DNA of 64,000 nt from Roseiarcus fermentans (GTDB taxonomy: Bacteria > Pseudomonadota > Alphaproteobacteria > Rhizobiales > Beijerinckiaceae): positions 1 to 64,000 of the forward strand of contig NZ_QNRK01000005.1 in the NCBI RefSeq assembly GCF_003315135.1, given 5' to 3'. Position numbers and translations under genes: made by a program. Below, one piece after another: positions 26,507-36,035 of this stretch (position 1 is the stretch's first letter; the number at the start of each line of letters is the position of its first letter). The notes beneath the pieces were generated by a model. The model saw only the letters and a list, made by a program, of their open reading frames with translations, had not been told where the DNA came from and searched no databases.

Positions 26507-28360
26507 GTGTTCGAAAGCCGTTTTCAGTCGTTTGCGGACATTGGCGGTCCGACAAACGGGGCCGTGCGGGCGGCGGAGCTGCGGCGCGCGCTGGACGCCC
26601 AGTCCCTCGACGGCTTCATCGTCCCGCGCGCCGACGAGCACCAGAACGAGTACGTTCCGGCGAACGCCGAGCGCCTGTTGTGGCTGACCGGATTCGCGGG
26701 CTCGGCCGGCGCCGCGATCGTGCTGAAGGATCGCGCGGCTGTGTTCGTCGACGGCCGCTACACGGAGCAGGCGAAGGCTCAGGTCGACGGCTCGGTGTTC
26801 GAGGTCCGCCACGGGGTCGAGGAGCCGCCGACGGAGTGGTTGAGCCGCGCGCTGAAAGCCGGCCAGCGATTCGGCTACGATCCGCGCCTGCACACCCCCG
26901 ATTTCGTTCGGCGGCTCGCCGCCGCGTGCGAGGCGGCGGGCGCGGAGCTGGTCGCCGCCGCGCAGAACCCCGTCGACTCGATCTGGCTGGACCGGCCGGA
27001 GTCGCCGGCCGGGCCGGTCACCGAGCACAAGACGCAGTTCGCCGGGGAACCCGCCGCGGCGAAGGTGACGAGGGTCAGGGAAGCGCTCGGCCGGAACGAC
27101 GGCGTGCTGGTCAGCGACCCGCACAATCTCGCCTGGCTGTTCAACATTCGCGGCGCGGACGTCTCGCATACGCCCCTGCCGCTCGGCTACGCCTATGTTC
27201 CCCGCGACGGCCGGCCGACGCTTCTGCTCGATTCGCGGAAATTGTCCGCCGCAATCCGGGACGGGCTCGGCGAGCATGCCGAGCTGGCCGAACCGGATAC
27301 GGTGGTCCCGCTGATGGAAAGACTGGGCCGGCAGGGCGCGCGCGTGCTGTTCGACGGCGCGACCGCCCCGGCGCTGCTCACCCAGACGCTCGAGCGCGCC
27401 GGCGGCAAAGCGGACGTCGGCGCCGATCCGATCGGCCTGATGAAGGCGGCCAAGAACAAGGCCGAGCTCGATGGCGCGCGGGCGGCTCACGAGCGCGACG
27501 GCGCGGCGCTCACGCGCTTTCTGGCGTGGTTCGACGCCGAGGCGCCGCGCGGGCGGCTGACCGAGATCGACGCCGTCCAGGCGCTCGAATCGTTCCGACG
27601 CGCCACCGGCGCCCTCAAGGACATCTCGTTTCCGACCATCGCCGCCGCCGGACCGCACTCCGCGATGCCGCACTACCGGGTCAGCGCCGCGAGCAACCGC
27701 AAGATCGAGAGCGGCGTCTTCCTGGTCGACAGCGGCGGGCAATACGAGGACGGGACGACGGACGTCACCCGGACGATCGCGGTCGGGCGTCCGACCGCGC
27801 TGATGCGCGACCGGTTCACGCGGGTTCTCAAGGGCCACATCGCGATCGCGAAGGCCGTGTTTCCGAGAGGGACCAGCGGGGCGCAGATCGACGCGCTGGC
27901 GCGACGGCCGCTCTGGGAAGCCGGTCTCGATTTCGATCACGGCACCGGACACGGCGTGGGCTCGTACCTCTCCGTGCACGAGGGCCCGCAACGGATCTCG
28001 AAGACGGGGACGGTCGCGCTGGCGCCGGGGATGATCCTGTCCAACGAGCCGGGGTATTACGCCGCCGGCGCGTTCGGAATCCGGACGGAAAACCTCATGG
28101 TGGTCGAGCCGCGGGCGATCGCGGGGGCGGAGCGGGACATGCTCGGATTCGAAACGCTGACGCTGGCGCCGATCGATCTCAGGCTCGTCGACTGGAAACT
28201 CCTGGACGCGTGCGAGATCAAGTGGCTCGACGGGTATCACGCGCGCGTGCGCAAAACGCTGTCGCCGCAGCTCGACACGGCCGCCCGCCGCTGGCTGCAC
28301 GAGGCGACCAGCCGCCGGCTCGGAATCCGGTCGCGGCGTGGATCCGAGCCGGCCACGTGA
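26507..28360 (+). CDS. pepP: Aminopeptidase P (Xaa-Pro aminopeptidase)
   Basis: Removes N-terminal residues that precede proline. The 617-aa protein is the long three-domain form: two creatinase-like N-terminal domains (about 20-320) and a metal-dependent peptidase domain (about 325-560) plus a C-terminal tail. Dinuclear metal ligands are visible as the two Asp of VDSGGQYEDGTTDVTRT, the His of HGTGHGVGS, the Glu of NEPGYY and the Glu of RTENLMV. The GTG start has GGGAGG 7 nt upstream. It converges on phaB, with a strong hairpin between them. Confidence 0.93.
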   Translation: MFESRFQSFADIGGPTNGAVRAAELRRALDAQSLDGFIVPRADEHQNEYVPANAERLLWLTGFAGSAGAAIVLKDRAAVFVDGRYTEQAKAQVDGSVFEVRHGVEEPPTEWLSRALKAGQRFGYDPRLHTPDFVRRLAAACEAAGAELVAAAQNPVDSIWLDRPESPAGPVTEHKTQFAGEPAAAKVTRVREALGRNDGVLVSDPHNLAWLFNIRGADVSHTPLPLGYAYVPRDGRPTLLLDSRKLSAAIRDGLGEHAELAEPDTVVPLMERLGRQGARVLFDGATAPALLTQTLERAGGKADVGADPIGLMKAAKNKAELDGARAAHERDGAALTRFLAWFDAEAPRGRLTEIDAVQALESFRRATGALKDISFPTIAAAGPHSAMPHYRVSAASNRKIESGVFLVDSGGQYEDGTTDVTRTIAVGRPTALMRDRFTRVLKGHIAIAKAVFPRGTSGAQIDALARRPLWEAGLDFDHGTGHGVGSYLSVHEGPQRISKTGTVALAPGMILSNEPGYYAAGAFGIRTENLMVVEPRAIAGAERDMLGFETLTLAPIDLRLVDWKLLDACEIKWLDGYHARVRKTLSPQLDTAARRWLHEATSRRLGIRSRRGSEPAT

Positions 28361-28376
28361 GAACGCGCGCTCCTTA

Positions 28377-28405
28377 GCGCCCGGCGCCGGATCGGCGCCG
28401 GGCGC
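28377..28405. terminator. Strong bidirectional hairpin between pepP and phaB
   Basis: A perfect 13-bp inverted repeat: arm 28377-28389 (GCGCCCGGCGCCG), loop GAT, arm 28393-28405 (CGGCGCCGGGCGC). It lies in the 54-bp gap between the convergent pepP and phaB genes. Very stable, though no T-tract follows on either strand. Confidence 0.65.
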
Positions 28406-28414
28406 GCCCGGGGA

Positions 28415-29140
28415 TCAGACCATATATTGGCCGCCGTTGGCCGAGATGGTCGATCCGGTGATGAGCCCCGCTTCGTCGGAAGCGAGGAACACGACGCAGC
28501 GGCCGATCTCCGACGGCTCGCCGAGGCGGCGCAGCGGGATCAGCGGCAGGATCGACTTCTCGAGGACCTCCTTCGGCACCGCCCTGACCATTTCGGTGGC
28601 GATGTATCCGGGGCAGATCGCGTTCACCGTGACGCCCTTGTTGGCGTTCTCCTGGGCCAGCGCCTTGGTGAAGCCGATGTCGCCGGCCTTGGCGGCGGAA
28701 TAGTTCGACTGGCCCGCCTGCCCCTTCTGACCGTTGACCGAGGAGATGTTGATGATGCGGCCGAACCCGCGCTCCCGCATCCCTTCGATCACCGGACGGG
28801 TCATGTTGAACAGCGAGTTGAGGTTGGTGTTGATGACCGCGTACCATTGTTCGGGGGTCATCTTGTGGAAGAAGCCGTCCTTGGTGATGCCGGCGTTGTT
28901 GACCAGCACGTCGATCGGTCCCAGGTCCTTGGTCACGGTCGCGAGGCCCTGGACGCAATCCTCGTACTTGGACACGTCCCACTTGTAGACGTGCACCCCG
29001 GTTTCCGCCTTGAACTTCGCCGCCGCCTCGTCGTTGGCATGATAGGTCGCGGCGACCTCGTATCCGGCCGCCTTCAGCGCCTTCGAGATCGCTTCCCCGA
29101 TGCCGCGCGTGCCGCCCGTGACTACTGCTACCCTTGCCAT
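28415..29140 (-). CDS. phaB: Acetoacetyl-CoA reductase PhaB
   Basis: NADPH-dependent reduction of acetoacetyl-CoA to (R)-3-hydroxybutyryl-CoA for polyhydroxybutyrate. The 241-aa short-chain dehydrogenase has GGTRGIGEAI (9-18) and NNAGITKD. The catalytic residues are the Ser of NISSVNGQKG and Tyr/Lys in SNYSAAKAG. The lack of any FabG-type neighbours and the adjoining phaR support PhaB over FabG. The thiolase gene phaA, usually next door, is not in the window. A (R)-specific MaoC-type hydratase at 54.0 kb could supply the same intermediate from fatty acid oxidation. Confidence 0.92.
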   Translation of the reverse strand: MARVAVVTGGTRGIGEAISKALKAAGYEVAATYHANDEAAAKFKAETGVHVYKWDVSKYEDCVQGLATVTKDLGPIDVLVNNAGITKDGFFHKMTPEQWYAVINTNLNSLFNMTRPVIEGMRERGFGRIINISSVNGQKGQAGQSNYSAAKAGDIGFTKALAQENANKGVTVNAICPGYIATEMVRAVPKEVLEKSILPLIPLRRLGEPSEIGRCVVFLASDEAGLITGSTISANGGQYMV

Positions 29141-29426
29141 GTCCTTGTCCTCCCTGGAGGTTGCTGACGACTTTACCGGGCTTGCCGCCGACGGGTCCTG
29201 TCGGGGCGAGCTTCCGGCCGTGAATTCGATAACGCGGCAAACCTACACGATGCGCCCGATGAGGCGCCAGTAGCCGATAGGCGCACGATGCGCCTTGGCC
29301 GCGGCCGCCGGCATGGTCGGGAATCGGAGCGCCTTGCGGCGCCAAAAAGAGAGTGCGGGGCACAAAAAAACCGCCTATCGTAGGCATCTCCTTCGCACCT
29401 GCGTATCATTGGGGACGCGCGATCTT

Positions 29427-30008
29427 ATGGCGACCAGTTCTCCGACGACGATCAAGAAATACGCGAACCGACGCTTGTACAACACGGCGTCGAGCGCGTA
29501 TGTGACTCTGGCCGACCTCGCCAAGATGGTGAAGAGCGGGGAAGATTTCGTCGTCTACGACGCCAAGACGAACGAGGACATCACCAGGTCCGTCCTCACG
29601 CAGATCATCTTCGAGCAAGAGGGCATCGAGGGTCAGTCGCTCCTGCCGACGACGTTTCTGCGCCAGCTGATCCGCTTTTACGGCGACAGCGTGCAGGCTC
29701 TTCTTCCAAGCTATCTGGAGTTCTCCATCGATCGGTTCAGCGGCGAGCGCCAGGCGATGCGCGAGGCTGCCGGCCACATGTTCGGCGCGGACGCGTTTTC
29801 CGGCGGATCGTTCGCGGCGCTGCAGGAGCTGACGCAAAAAAACCTGATCGCTTTCAATCAGGCGCTCGGCATGTTCTCGCCCTTTCCCGCTGCGATCGCG
29901 ACCGTCGAGGCGGCGCGGAAGACGAGTTCTCCCGAGGACATCGAGGAGTTGCGCAAGCAACTGTCCGAGATCCAGAAAAAACTGGAATTGCTCGCCGGAA
30001 AGAGCTGA
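29427..30008 (+). CDS. phaR: Polyhydroxyalkanoate synthesis repressor PhaR
   Basis: Represses phasin and PHA genes and is released by binding PHB granules. The 193-aa protein has the PhaR/PHB_acc_N DNA-binding domain at the start (IKKYANRRLYNTASSAYVTL, about 9-28) followed by two PHB_acc repeats (about 60-110), the second around QALLPSYLEFSIDRF. The C-terminal coiled coil ends in IQKKLELLAGKS. It is divergent from phaB across 286 bp, which holds no other gene and is the obvious place for PhaR operators, though I see no convincing full site. Confidence 0.94.
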   Translation: MATSSPTTIKKYANRRLYNTASSAYVTLADLAKMVKSGEDFVVYDAKTNEDITRSVLTQIIFEQEGIEGQSLLPTTFLRQLIRFYGDSVQALLPSYLEFSIDRFSGERQAMREAAGHMFGADAFSGGSFAALQELTQKNLIAFNQALGMFSPFPAAIATVEAARKTSSPEDIEELRKQLSEIQKKLELLAGKS

Positions 30009-30082
30009 GCCGGCGAAGCGACGATTGCGCAAGCGAGGCTGGTCGTCCACAATTCAGCGCTGAAAATGCGGCCTGAAGCGCG

Positions 30083-30877
30083 ATGCCTGTCGACTCCCAG
30101 ACCCTGATCGACTTTTACGAGTCCCCGCTGGGCGACGTCGCCAGACGCCTGATCGGGCGGATCGTGCGCGCGCGCTGGCTCAGCGCCCGGGGCCTGACGA
30201 TCGCCGCGCTCGGATACGGGTCTCCTTACCTCGAGCGGCTGCGCGACGGCGCCGATCGGTGCTTCGCCATGATGCCGGCCGGCCAGGGCGCCGCGGTCTG
30301 GCCCGACCGCGAGCGGTGTGCGGCGACGATGGTGCACGGCGAGATGCTGCCCCTGCCCGACAACAGCGTCGACCGGCTCATGATCGTGCATGCGCTCGAG
30401 GCCGCGGAGCGGCCAGGCGAGCTGCTCGAGGAGGTGTGGCGCATCGTCGCGCCGGAAGGCCGCATCCTGGTGGTCGTCCCCTCGCGGCGCGGCGTTTGGG
30501 CGCGAGTGGACGCGACCCCTTTCGGGCACGGATTGCCGTACTCGCGAACCCAGTTGCGCGATCTCCTCCAGGGCGCGGACCTGTCGCCGGTGTTCTGGGG
30601 CGAGGCGCTGTTCGCGCCCCCGGTGGGGAAGCGCGCCGTGATTCGCTTCGCGCCGACGATCGAGCGGGTCGGCGCGGCCTTCAGCCTGCCGTTCGCCGGC
30701 GTCTACGTGGTCGAAGCGATCAAGCAGGTCTATCGCCCGGTGCGCGTTCACGCCCTCGCCAGGACCCGGCGCGGGGTCGGCGTCCCGGCGCTGGCCGCGA
30801 GCGCCCGGCGCGAGGCCCGGGGCGCCGCCGATCATCCGTCGATTGTGCAATTGGCGCCGGGCGAGCGGATGGTCTAA
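30083..30877 (+). CDS. Class I SAM-dependent methyltransferase
   Basis: A 264-aa methyltransferase-fold protein of unknown substrate. Recognisable parts are LTIAALGYGSPYLERLR (about 38-54, in place of the usual GxGxG motif), EMLPLPDNSVDRLMIVHALE (about 92-111) and LLEEVWRIVAPEGRILVVVP (about 118-137), the common Methyltransf_11 pattern. The glycine-rich SAM loop is poor (GYGS), so binding of SAM is likely but not certain. No membrane segment. It lies 74 bp after phaR and 32 bp before gpmA on the same strand. Confidence 0.8.
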   Translation: MPVDSQTLIDFYESPLGDVARRLIGRIVRARWLSARGLTIAALGYGSPYLERLRDGADRCFAMMPAGQGAAVWPDRERCAATMVHGEMLPLPDNSVDRLMIVHALEAAERPGELLEEVWRIVAPEGRILVVVPSRRGVWARVDATPFGHGLPYSRTQLRDLLQGADLSPVFWGEALFAPPVGKRAVIRFAPTIERVGAAFSLPFAGVYVVEAIKQVYRPVRVHALARTRRGVGVPALAASARREARGAADHPSIVQLAPGERMV

Positions 30878-30909
30878 GGCTCTTTGATCCTCGAACTCGG
30901 TGAAGACAG

Positions 30910-31539
30910 ATGCCGAATAGCGAACGCCTGCTCGTCCTCCTGCGCCACGGCCAGAGCGACTGGAACCTGAAGAACCTGTTCACCGGCTGGCGCGACCCCG
31001 ACCTGTCGCCGACCGGGGTGGAAGAGGCGACCGAGGCCGGGCGCCGGCTGAAGGCGCAAGGGCTCACGTTCGACGTCGCCTATACCTCGGCCCTGACCCG
31101 GGCCCAGCACACGCTCGCCCTGACGCTCGCCGCGCTCGACCAGACGGGTCTGCCCGAGCATCGCGACCAGGCCCTGAACGAGCGCCACTACGGCGATCTG
31201 TGCGGGCTCAACAAAGACGACGCGCGCAAGAAGTGGGGCGAGGAGCAGGTCCATCTCTGGCGCCGGAGCTACGACGTCCCGCCGCCCGGCGGAGAGAGCC
31301 TGAAGGACACGGTCGCCCGGGCGCTGCCGTATTATTGCCAGCACATTCTGCCGGACGTCCTGCGCGGCAAGCGCGTCCTGGTCGCCGCGCACGGCAACTC
31401 GCTGCGGGCGCTGGTCATGGTGCTCGACCGCCTGACCCCCGAGACGATCCCGTCGATGGAGCTCGCGACCGGCGTGCCGCTGGTGTACCGGCTGAACGCC
31501 GATTCGACCGTGGCGTCGAAGGACGTCCTGACGGCGTAA
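30910..31539 (+). CDS. gpmA: 2,3-bisphosphoglycerate-dependent phosphoglycerate mutase
   Basis: Glycolytic/gluconeogenic interconversion of 3- and 2-phosphoglycerate. The 209-aa protein has the phosphohistidine motif [10 protein letters not shown] (about 10-19), [13 protein letters not shown], the [20 protein letters not shown] segment and the second catalytic histidine in [11 protein letters not shown]. It is shorter than the E. coli enzyme (about 250 aa), as is usual in alphaproteobacteria. Cytoplasmic. Confidence 0.94.
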   Translation: MPNSERLLVLLRHGQSDWNLKNLFTGWRDPDLSPTGVEEATEAGRRLKAQGLTFDVAYTSALTRAQHTLALTLAALDQTGLPEHRDQALNERHYGDLCGLNKDDARKKWGEEQVHLWRRSYDVPPPGGESLKDTVARALPYYCQHILPDVLRGKRVLVAAHGNSLRALVMVLDRLTPETIPSMELATGVPLVYRLNADSTVASKDVLTA

Positions 31540-31622
31540 CCGAGGGCCGACCTTTGCCGCCGGGCGCGCGCGCTTTGGGTTACTATCCCGGGGCGAGGTG
31601 ATTCGTTTCGGCGGAGAGGACG

Positions 31623-32054
31623 ATGGCGCGCTGGATCGCAGCGATGGGCTTGCCGGTGATCGGAGCGGCGCTGGCCGGGCCGGCCGCCGCGGCCGCCGGG
31701 CAGTACGAGTTTCTCGCCGCGCCGCAAATCAACCTGTCGCTCGTCTATCGGCTGGACAAGCTCTCGGGGGACGTGATCGCGTGTCAGTTCGCGCATAGCC
31801 CCGGCCGCGCCGACGTCGGCCCCGGCGCCTTCGGCGTGACGGCCTGCTACCGCTCCGGCGAGGGCGCGACCGGACAGGAGCCGGGCGACTATGGGCTCGT
31901 CGCCACCCGCCATGAGCAGGAAGGCGGCGTCTTTCGCGTCAACTATCGGACGGGCGCGCTCAGCGTCTGCTATCTCTATTTCCAGCGCGAGAAGCAGGGC
32001 GACCGCGAGGCGATCGCCGACCAGTACGTCGTCTGCACGCCGCCGTCGAAGTGA
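31623..32054 (+). CDS. Secreted small protein of unknown function
   Basis: A 143-aa protein with a signal peptide (about 1-25, cleavage likely after AAAAA-type residues near AAAAG). The mature part is mostly beta-forming, with four cysteines (VIACQF, VTACYR, LSVCYL, YVVCTP) that could form two disulfides in the periplasm. I do not recognise the family. It begins 83 bp after gpmA with a weak GGAGAGGACG ribosome binding site and is followed 66 bp later by mnmE. The signal peptide and even cysteine spacing support a real gene. Confidence 0.72.
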   Translation: MARWIAAMGLPVIGAALAGPAAAAAGQYEFLAAPQINLSLVYRLDKLSGDVIACQFAHSPGRADVGPGAFGVTACYRSGEGATGQEPGDYGLVATRHEQEGGVFRVNYRTGALSVCYLYFQREKQGDREAIADQYVVCTPPSK

Positions 32055-32120
32055 CGGCGGCGTCGGCCTCCCGGCGAGGCCGGGCGGCCGCGCGGCGGGA
32101 CGGGAGTCGGACGGCGCGGC

Positions 32121-33443
32121 ATGGCGGGCAAGCAATCAGACACGATTTTCGCCCAGGCGAGCGGCGTCGGAAAGGCCGCCGTCGCCGTCTTCCGCATCTC
32201 CGGTCCGGCCTGCGTCGCAGCGCTCGCGGCGCTCGCGCCCGGCGCGGTCTTTCCCGACCGGACCGCGACGCTGCGGACGTTGACCGACCCGGCGACCGGC
32301 GAGGCGCTCGATCGGGCGCTTGTGATCCGCTTCGCCGCGCCGAGGAGCTTCACCGGCGAGGAGGTCGCCGAGATCCACGTCACCGGCGGACGGGCGGTTC
32401 CGGCGGCGCTCGCCCGCGCGCTCGCCGCCGCGCCCGGGCTGCGGCTCGCCGCCCCCGGCGAATTCGCCTGGCGCGCGTTCCTGAACGGCAAGATGGACCT
32501 GTCCGAGGCCGAGGGGCTCGCCGATCTGGTCGAGGCCGAGACCGAGGCGCAGCGCCGGCAGGCGGTGCGGATCGCCGGCGGCGCGCTGCGGCGCGAGTGC
32601 GACGCCATTCGCGCCGCGCTGCTCGACGCGATGGCGACGGTCGAGGCGCAGCTCGACTTTTCCGATGTCGAAGACGCCGACCTGAGCGAGCAATCGGTGC
32701 GCGCGGCGGCGCGCCGCGCCCTTGACCGGATCGACCGCGGGCTCGCCAGCGCCCGCTCGGCGGAGAGGCTGAGGACCGGTTATGTCGTGGTGATCGCTGG
32801 CCCGCCCAACGTCGGCAAGTCGACGCTCTTGAACGCGATCGCCGGCCGCGACGTCGCGATCACCTCGCCGTTCGCCGGTACGACCCGGGACCCGATCGAG
32901 GTGGCGGTCGATCTCGCCGGCTATCCGGTCGTTCTCGTCGACACCGCGGGCATTCGCGATGCGGCCGATCCGGTCGAGCAGGAAGGGGTGAGACGGGCGC
33001 GCCAGCGCGCCGAGGACGCCGACCTGACGCTGTGGCTCGACGACGGCCTGGGACGCAGCGGCGCGCCCGGCGGCGCGCTGATCGTCAGGACCAAGTCCGA
33101 TCTCGCGGGCGCCGACGCGCCGCCCTCGACGGACGGCGCGGAATTTGCGATATCGGCGAAGACCGGACAGGGGATCGACCGCCTGCTCGCCGCGATCGCC
33201 GAGCGGGCGGTGGACGGCATGGCGACGGCGGAGCCCGCCGTGCTGACGGCGGCGCGGCATCGCGACGCCTTCGCGGAGGCGCGAAGCGCGCTGGCGTCGA
33301 TCCTGGCTGCGGACACGATCGAGGCGGAGCTGGCGGCGGAAAGCTTCCGCATCGCCGCCGCCGCGATGGACCGCGTCGTCGGGCGAATCGGCGTCGAGGA
33401 CGTGCTGGGAGCGATCTTCTCCCGGCTGTGCGTAGGCAAGTGA
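32121..33443 (+). CDS. mnmE: tRNA uridine-5-carboxymethylaminomethyl GTPase MnmE
   Basis: With MnmG it modifies wobble uridine-34 of several tRNAs. The 440-aa protein has the N-terminal folate-binding domain ([23 protein letters not shown]), a helical domain and an inserted G domain: P-loop GPPNVGKS, G2 TTRDPIEV, G3 DTAGIRD, and VRTKSDL for the NKxD position. The C-terminal catalytic cysteine is in LCVGK, where FCIGK is common. It is followed directly by a parS site and mnmG. Confidence 0.95.
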   Translation: MAGKQSDTIFAQASGVGKAAVAVFRISGPACVAALAALAPGAVFPDRTATLRTLTDPATGEALDRALVIRFAAPRSFTGEEVAEIHVTGGRAVPAALARALAAAPGLRLAAPGEFAWRAFLNGKMDLSEAEGLADLVEAETEAQRRQAVRIAGGALRRECDAIRAALLDAMATVEAQLDFSDVEDADLSEQSVRAAARRALDRIDRGLASARSAERLRTGYVVVIAGPPNVGKSTLLNAIAGRDVAITSPFAGTTRDPIEVAVDLAGYPVVLVDTAGIRDAADPVEQEGVRRARQRAEDADLTLWLDDGLGRSGAPGGALIVRTKSDLAGADAPPSTDGAEFAISAKTGQGIDRLLAAIAERAVDGMATAEPAVLTAARHRDAFAEARSALASILAADTIEAELAAESFRIAAAAMDRVVGRIGVEDVLGAIFSRLCVGK

Positions 33444-33454
33444 GGGCGAGGGTC

Positions 33455-33470
33455 TGTTTCACGTGAAACA
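33455..33470. other. parS: parS centromere site 1
   Basis: TGTTTCACGTGAAACA is a perfect match to the universal ParB binding site. It lies in the 19-bp gap between mnmE and mnmG and runs over the GTG start codon of mnmG (33463). ParB (36919-37806) should load here. Confidence 0.95.
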
Positions 33471-35352
33471 CCAGGCGGTCCTGCAACGCTTCGACGTCGT
33501 CGTGATCGGCGGCGGCCACGCCGGCTGCGAGGCGGCCGCGGCGGCGGCCCGCTGCGGCGCCGCGACCGCCCTCGTCACCCATTCGGCGGCGAGGATCGGC
33601 GAGATGTCGTGCAATCCGGCGATCGGCGGCATCGGCAAGGGCCACCTCGTGCGCGAGATCGACGCCCTCGACGGCCTGATGGGCCGCGCCGCCGATGCGG
33701 CCGGCCTGCAGTTCCGCGTCCTCAATCGTCGCAAGGGACCGGCCGTCCAGGGGCCTCGCGCGCAGGCCGACCGGGCGCTCTACCGTCGCGCCATGCGTGC
33801 GCTGGTCGCCGCGACGCCCGGCCTCGCCGTGATCGAAGGCGAGGCCTCGGCGATCCGGTCGGCGAACGGCGCGGTCGTCGGCGTCGATCTCGCCGATGGG
33901 CGGACGCTGTCGTGTCGCTGCGCCGTGCTGACGACCGGCACCTTCCTTCGCGGCATGATCCACCTCGGCGAAGTTCGCACCCCGGCCGGCCGCTTCGGCG
34001 ATCCGCCCTCGGTGTCGCTGGCGCTCAGCCTCGAACGGGCGGGGTTCGCCTTCGGGCGGCTGAAGACTGGAACGCCGCCGCGTCTCGACGGTCGGACGAT
34101 CGATTGGGCGGCGCTGGAGATTCAGCACGGCGACGACCCGCCGGAGTTCTTTTCCGCCGACACGAGGGCGGTCGCGGCCCCGCAGATCCCCTGCCACATC
34201 ACTCGCACGACCGCGGAGACGCACGCCGTCATCCGCGCCGACTCGCGCCGCTCGGCCGTCTATTCGGGCGCGCTGTCCGGCCGCGGGCCGCGCTATTGCC
34301 CGTCGATCGAGGACAAGGTGGTCCGCTTCGCCGATCGCGACAGTCACCAGATCTTCCTCGAGCCGGAGGGCTTCGACGATCCGACCGTCTATCCCAACGG
34401 CGTCTCGACCTCGCTGCCGGCCGAGACGCAGCGGGCGCTGATCGCGACCATCCCGGGGCTCGAGCGGACGCGGATCGTCCGGCCGGGCTATGCGATCGAA
34501 TACGATTACGTCGACCCGCGCGGCCTGGAAGCGACGCTGGAGGCGCGCCGCTTCCGCGGGTTATTCCTGGCGGGCCAGATCAACGGCACCACCGGCTACG
34601 AGGAGGCGGCGGCGCAGGGGCTCGCGGCCGGGATCAATGCGGCGCGGGCGGCCGGCGGCCTCGACCCCGCCACCTTCGACCGCGCCGATTCCTATCTCGG
34701 GGTGATGATCGACGACCTGACCACCCGGGGCGTCAGCGAGCCCTACCGGATGTTCACCTCGCGCGCCGAGTTCCGGCTGTCGCTGCGCGCCGACAACGCC
34801 GACGAGCGCCTGACCGGCCGGGGCATCGCGCTCGGCTGCGTCGGCCCGGACCGCAGTCGGCTCTACCGCGACGCCCAGGCGCAGCTCTCCGCTGCGCGCG
34901 CGCTGCTCGCGGGCGCGACGGCGTCGCCTGCGACCCTCGAGACGTTCGGCGTCCTGGTCAACGCGGACGGCGTCCGGCGGACGGCGTTCGAACTCGCGGC
35001 GCAGCCGCAGTTTCCGCTCTCGGCGCTGGCGCGGGTGTGGCCGGAGATCGCGACCATCCCGCGCGCGCTCGTGCCGCGACTCGAAGCCGACGCCAAATAT
35101 GCGGTCTATGTCGAACGGCAGGCGGAGGACGTGGCGCGCCACCGTCGCGACGATGCGCTGCTGCTGCCCGACAGCCTCGACTACGACGACCTGCCCGGGT
35201 TGTCGCGCGAGATGCGACAGAAGTTTTCCGCCGTACGACCGCGCAGCCTCGGTCAGGCGGGGCGAATCGAAGGCGTCACCCCGGCGGCGCTCGCGGTGGT
35301 GTCCGCGCACGCCCGGCGGGCGAGAGCCGCGGAGGTTCGGACATCGACGTGA
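33463..35352 (+). CDS. mnmG: tRNA uridine-5-carboxymethylaminomethyl modification enzyme MnmG
   Basis: FAD-containing partner of MnmE. The 629-aa protein begins with the dinucleotide-binding motif [20 protein letters not shown] (about 10-29). It has [22 protein letters not shown] with the conserved cysteine, [13 protein letters not shown], and the C-terminal MnmE- and tRNA-binding helical region. The GTG start codon lies inside parS site 1, an unusual double use of sequence; no later start preserves the FAD motif as well. It overlaps rsmG by GTGA. Confidence 0.95.
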   Translation: MKHQAVLQRFDVVVIGGGHAGCEAAAAAARCGAATALVTHSAARIGEMSCNPAIGGIGKGHLVREIDALDGLMGRAADAAGLQFRVLNRRKGPAVQGPRAQADRALYRRAMRALVAATPGLAVIEGEASAIRSANGAVVGVDLADGRTLSCRCAVLTTGTFLRGMIHLGEVRTPAGRFGDPPSVSLALSLERAGFAFGRLKTGTPPRLDGRTIDWAALEIQHGDDPPEFFSADTRAVAAPQIPCHITRTTAETHAVIRADSRRSAVYSGALSGRGPRYCPSIEDKVVRFADRDSHQIFLEPEGFDDPTVYPNGVSTSLPAETQRALIATIPGLERTRIVRPGYAIEYDYVDPRGLEATLEARRFRGLFLAGQINGTTGYEEAAAQGLAAGINAARAAGGLDPATFDRADSYLGVMIDDLTTRGVSEPYRMFTSRAEFRLSLRADNADERLTGRGIALGCVGPDRSRLYRDAQAQLSAARALLAGATASPATLETFGVLVNADGVRRTAFELAAQPQFPLSALARVWPEIATIPRALVPRLEADAKYAVYVERQAEDVARHRRDDALLLPDSLDYDDLPGLSREMRQKFSAVRPRSLGQAGRIEGVTPAALAVVSAHARRARAAEVRTST

Positions 35353-36032
35353 GGGCCGGCGGCGGGGAGACCAGGCGGGCTTCGCCCGCAGACGCCGCCG
35401 GGCGGCTCGGGGAGGACCGCCGCGCCGCGTTCCGACTCGTTCCTGTTTCACGTGAAACAGAGGAGCGCCTGGAAACCTTCGTCGCCCTCCTCGCCCGCTG
35501 GCGCAAGGCGACCAATCTCATCTCCGAATCGAGCTTCCCGACGGTCTGGACACGGCACGTCGCCGACAGCGCCCAGCTTCTCCCGCTCTCCGCCGGCGCG
35601 ACGCGCTGGCTCGACATGGGCTCCGGCGCCGGCTTTCCGGGGATGATCGTCGCCATCGCGCTCGCCGACGTTCCCGGCGCGGTGGTTCATTGCGTCGACA
35701 GCGATCGCCGCCGCTGCGCCTTTCTGCGCGAGGCGGCGCGGGCGACCGGCGCCCCGGCGGTCATCCATCCCGTCCGGGTCGAGTCGCTGGGGCCGCAGGA
35801 CACGGGAGCTGTGGACTGCGTGGCCGCGCGCGCCTTCGCCCCCTTGCTCAAGACGCTCGAGTTCGCCAAACCATGGCTCGAGCGCGGAGCGTCGGGGTTG
35901 TTTCCCCGCGGCAGGTCGGCTTTGCAGGATCTGCAGCAGGATCCCCCTCCGCCGCAATTCGCGATCGAGACGATCCGGAGCGTCGTCGACGCCGACGCCA
36001 TGATCCTTCGCGTCCGGATGAACCAGGATTGA
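35349..36032 (+). CDS. rsmG: 16S rRNA (guanine-N7) methyltransferase RsmG
   Basis: Methylates G527 of 16S rRNA. The 227-aa protein has the SAM loop [12 protein letters not shown] (about 87-98) and the conserved KATNLIS and VCDSD-like (HCVDSDRRR) segments. The GTG at 35349 overlaps the mnmG stop; the first 30 residues are poorly conserved and the true start may be later, but it must precede [11 protein letters not shown], which is encoded by parS site 2. Gene order mnmG-rsmG-parA-parB is typical of many bacteria. Confidence 0.93.
   Translation: MRAGGGETRRASPADAAGRLGEDRRAAFRLVPVSRETEERLETFVALLARWRKATNLISESSFPTVWTRHVADSAQLLPLSAGATRWLDMGSGAGFPGMIVAIALADVPGAVVHCVDSDRRRCAFLREAARATGAPAVIHPVRVESLGPQDTGAVDCVAARAFAPLLKTLEFAKPWLERGASGLFPRGRSALQDLQQDPPPPQFAIETIRSVVDADAMILRVRMNQD
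35444..35459. other. parS: parS centromere site 2, inside rsmG
   Basis: A second perfect TGTTTCACGTGAAACA, read in frame as part of PVSRET in the N-terminus of RsmG. It is 1,989 bp from parS site 1 and about 590 bp before parA. A parS inside or next to rsmG is known in several bacterial groups. Confidence 0.95.
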
Positions 36033-36035
36033 GCC

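Noticed and set aside
29354-29362. TGC-GGG-GCA as a PhaR operator upstream of phaR
   Set aside because: It fits a TGC-N3-GCA half of the reported PhaR pattern but the outer bases are wrong and such 6-base matches are common by chance.
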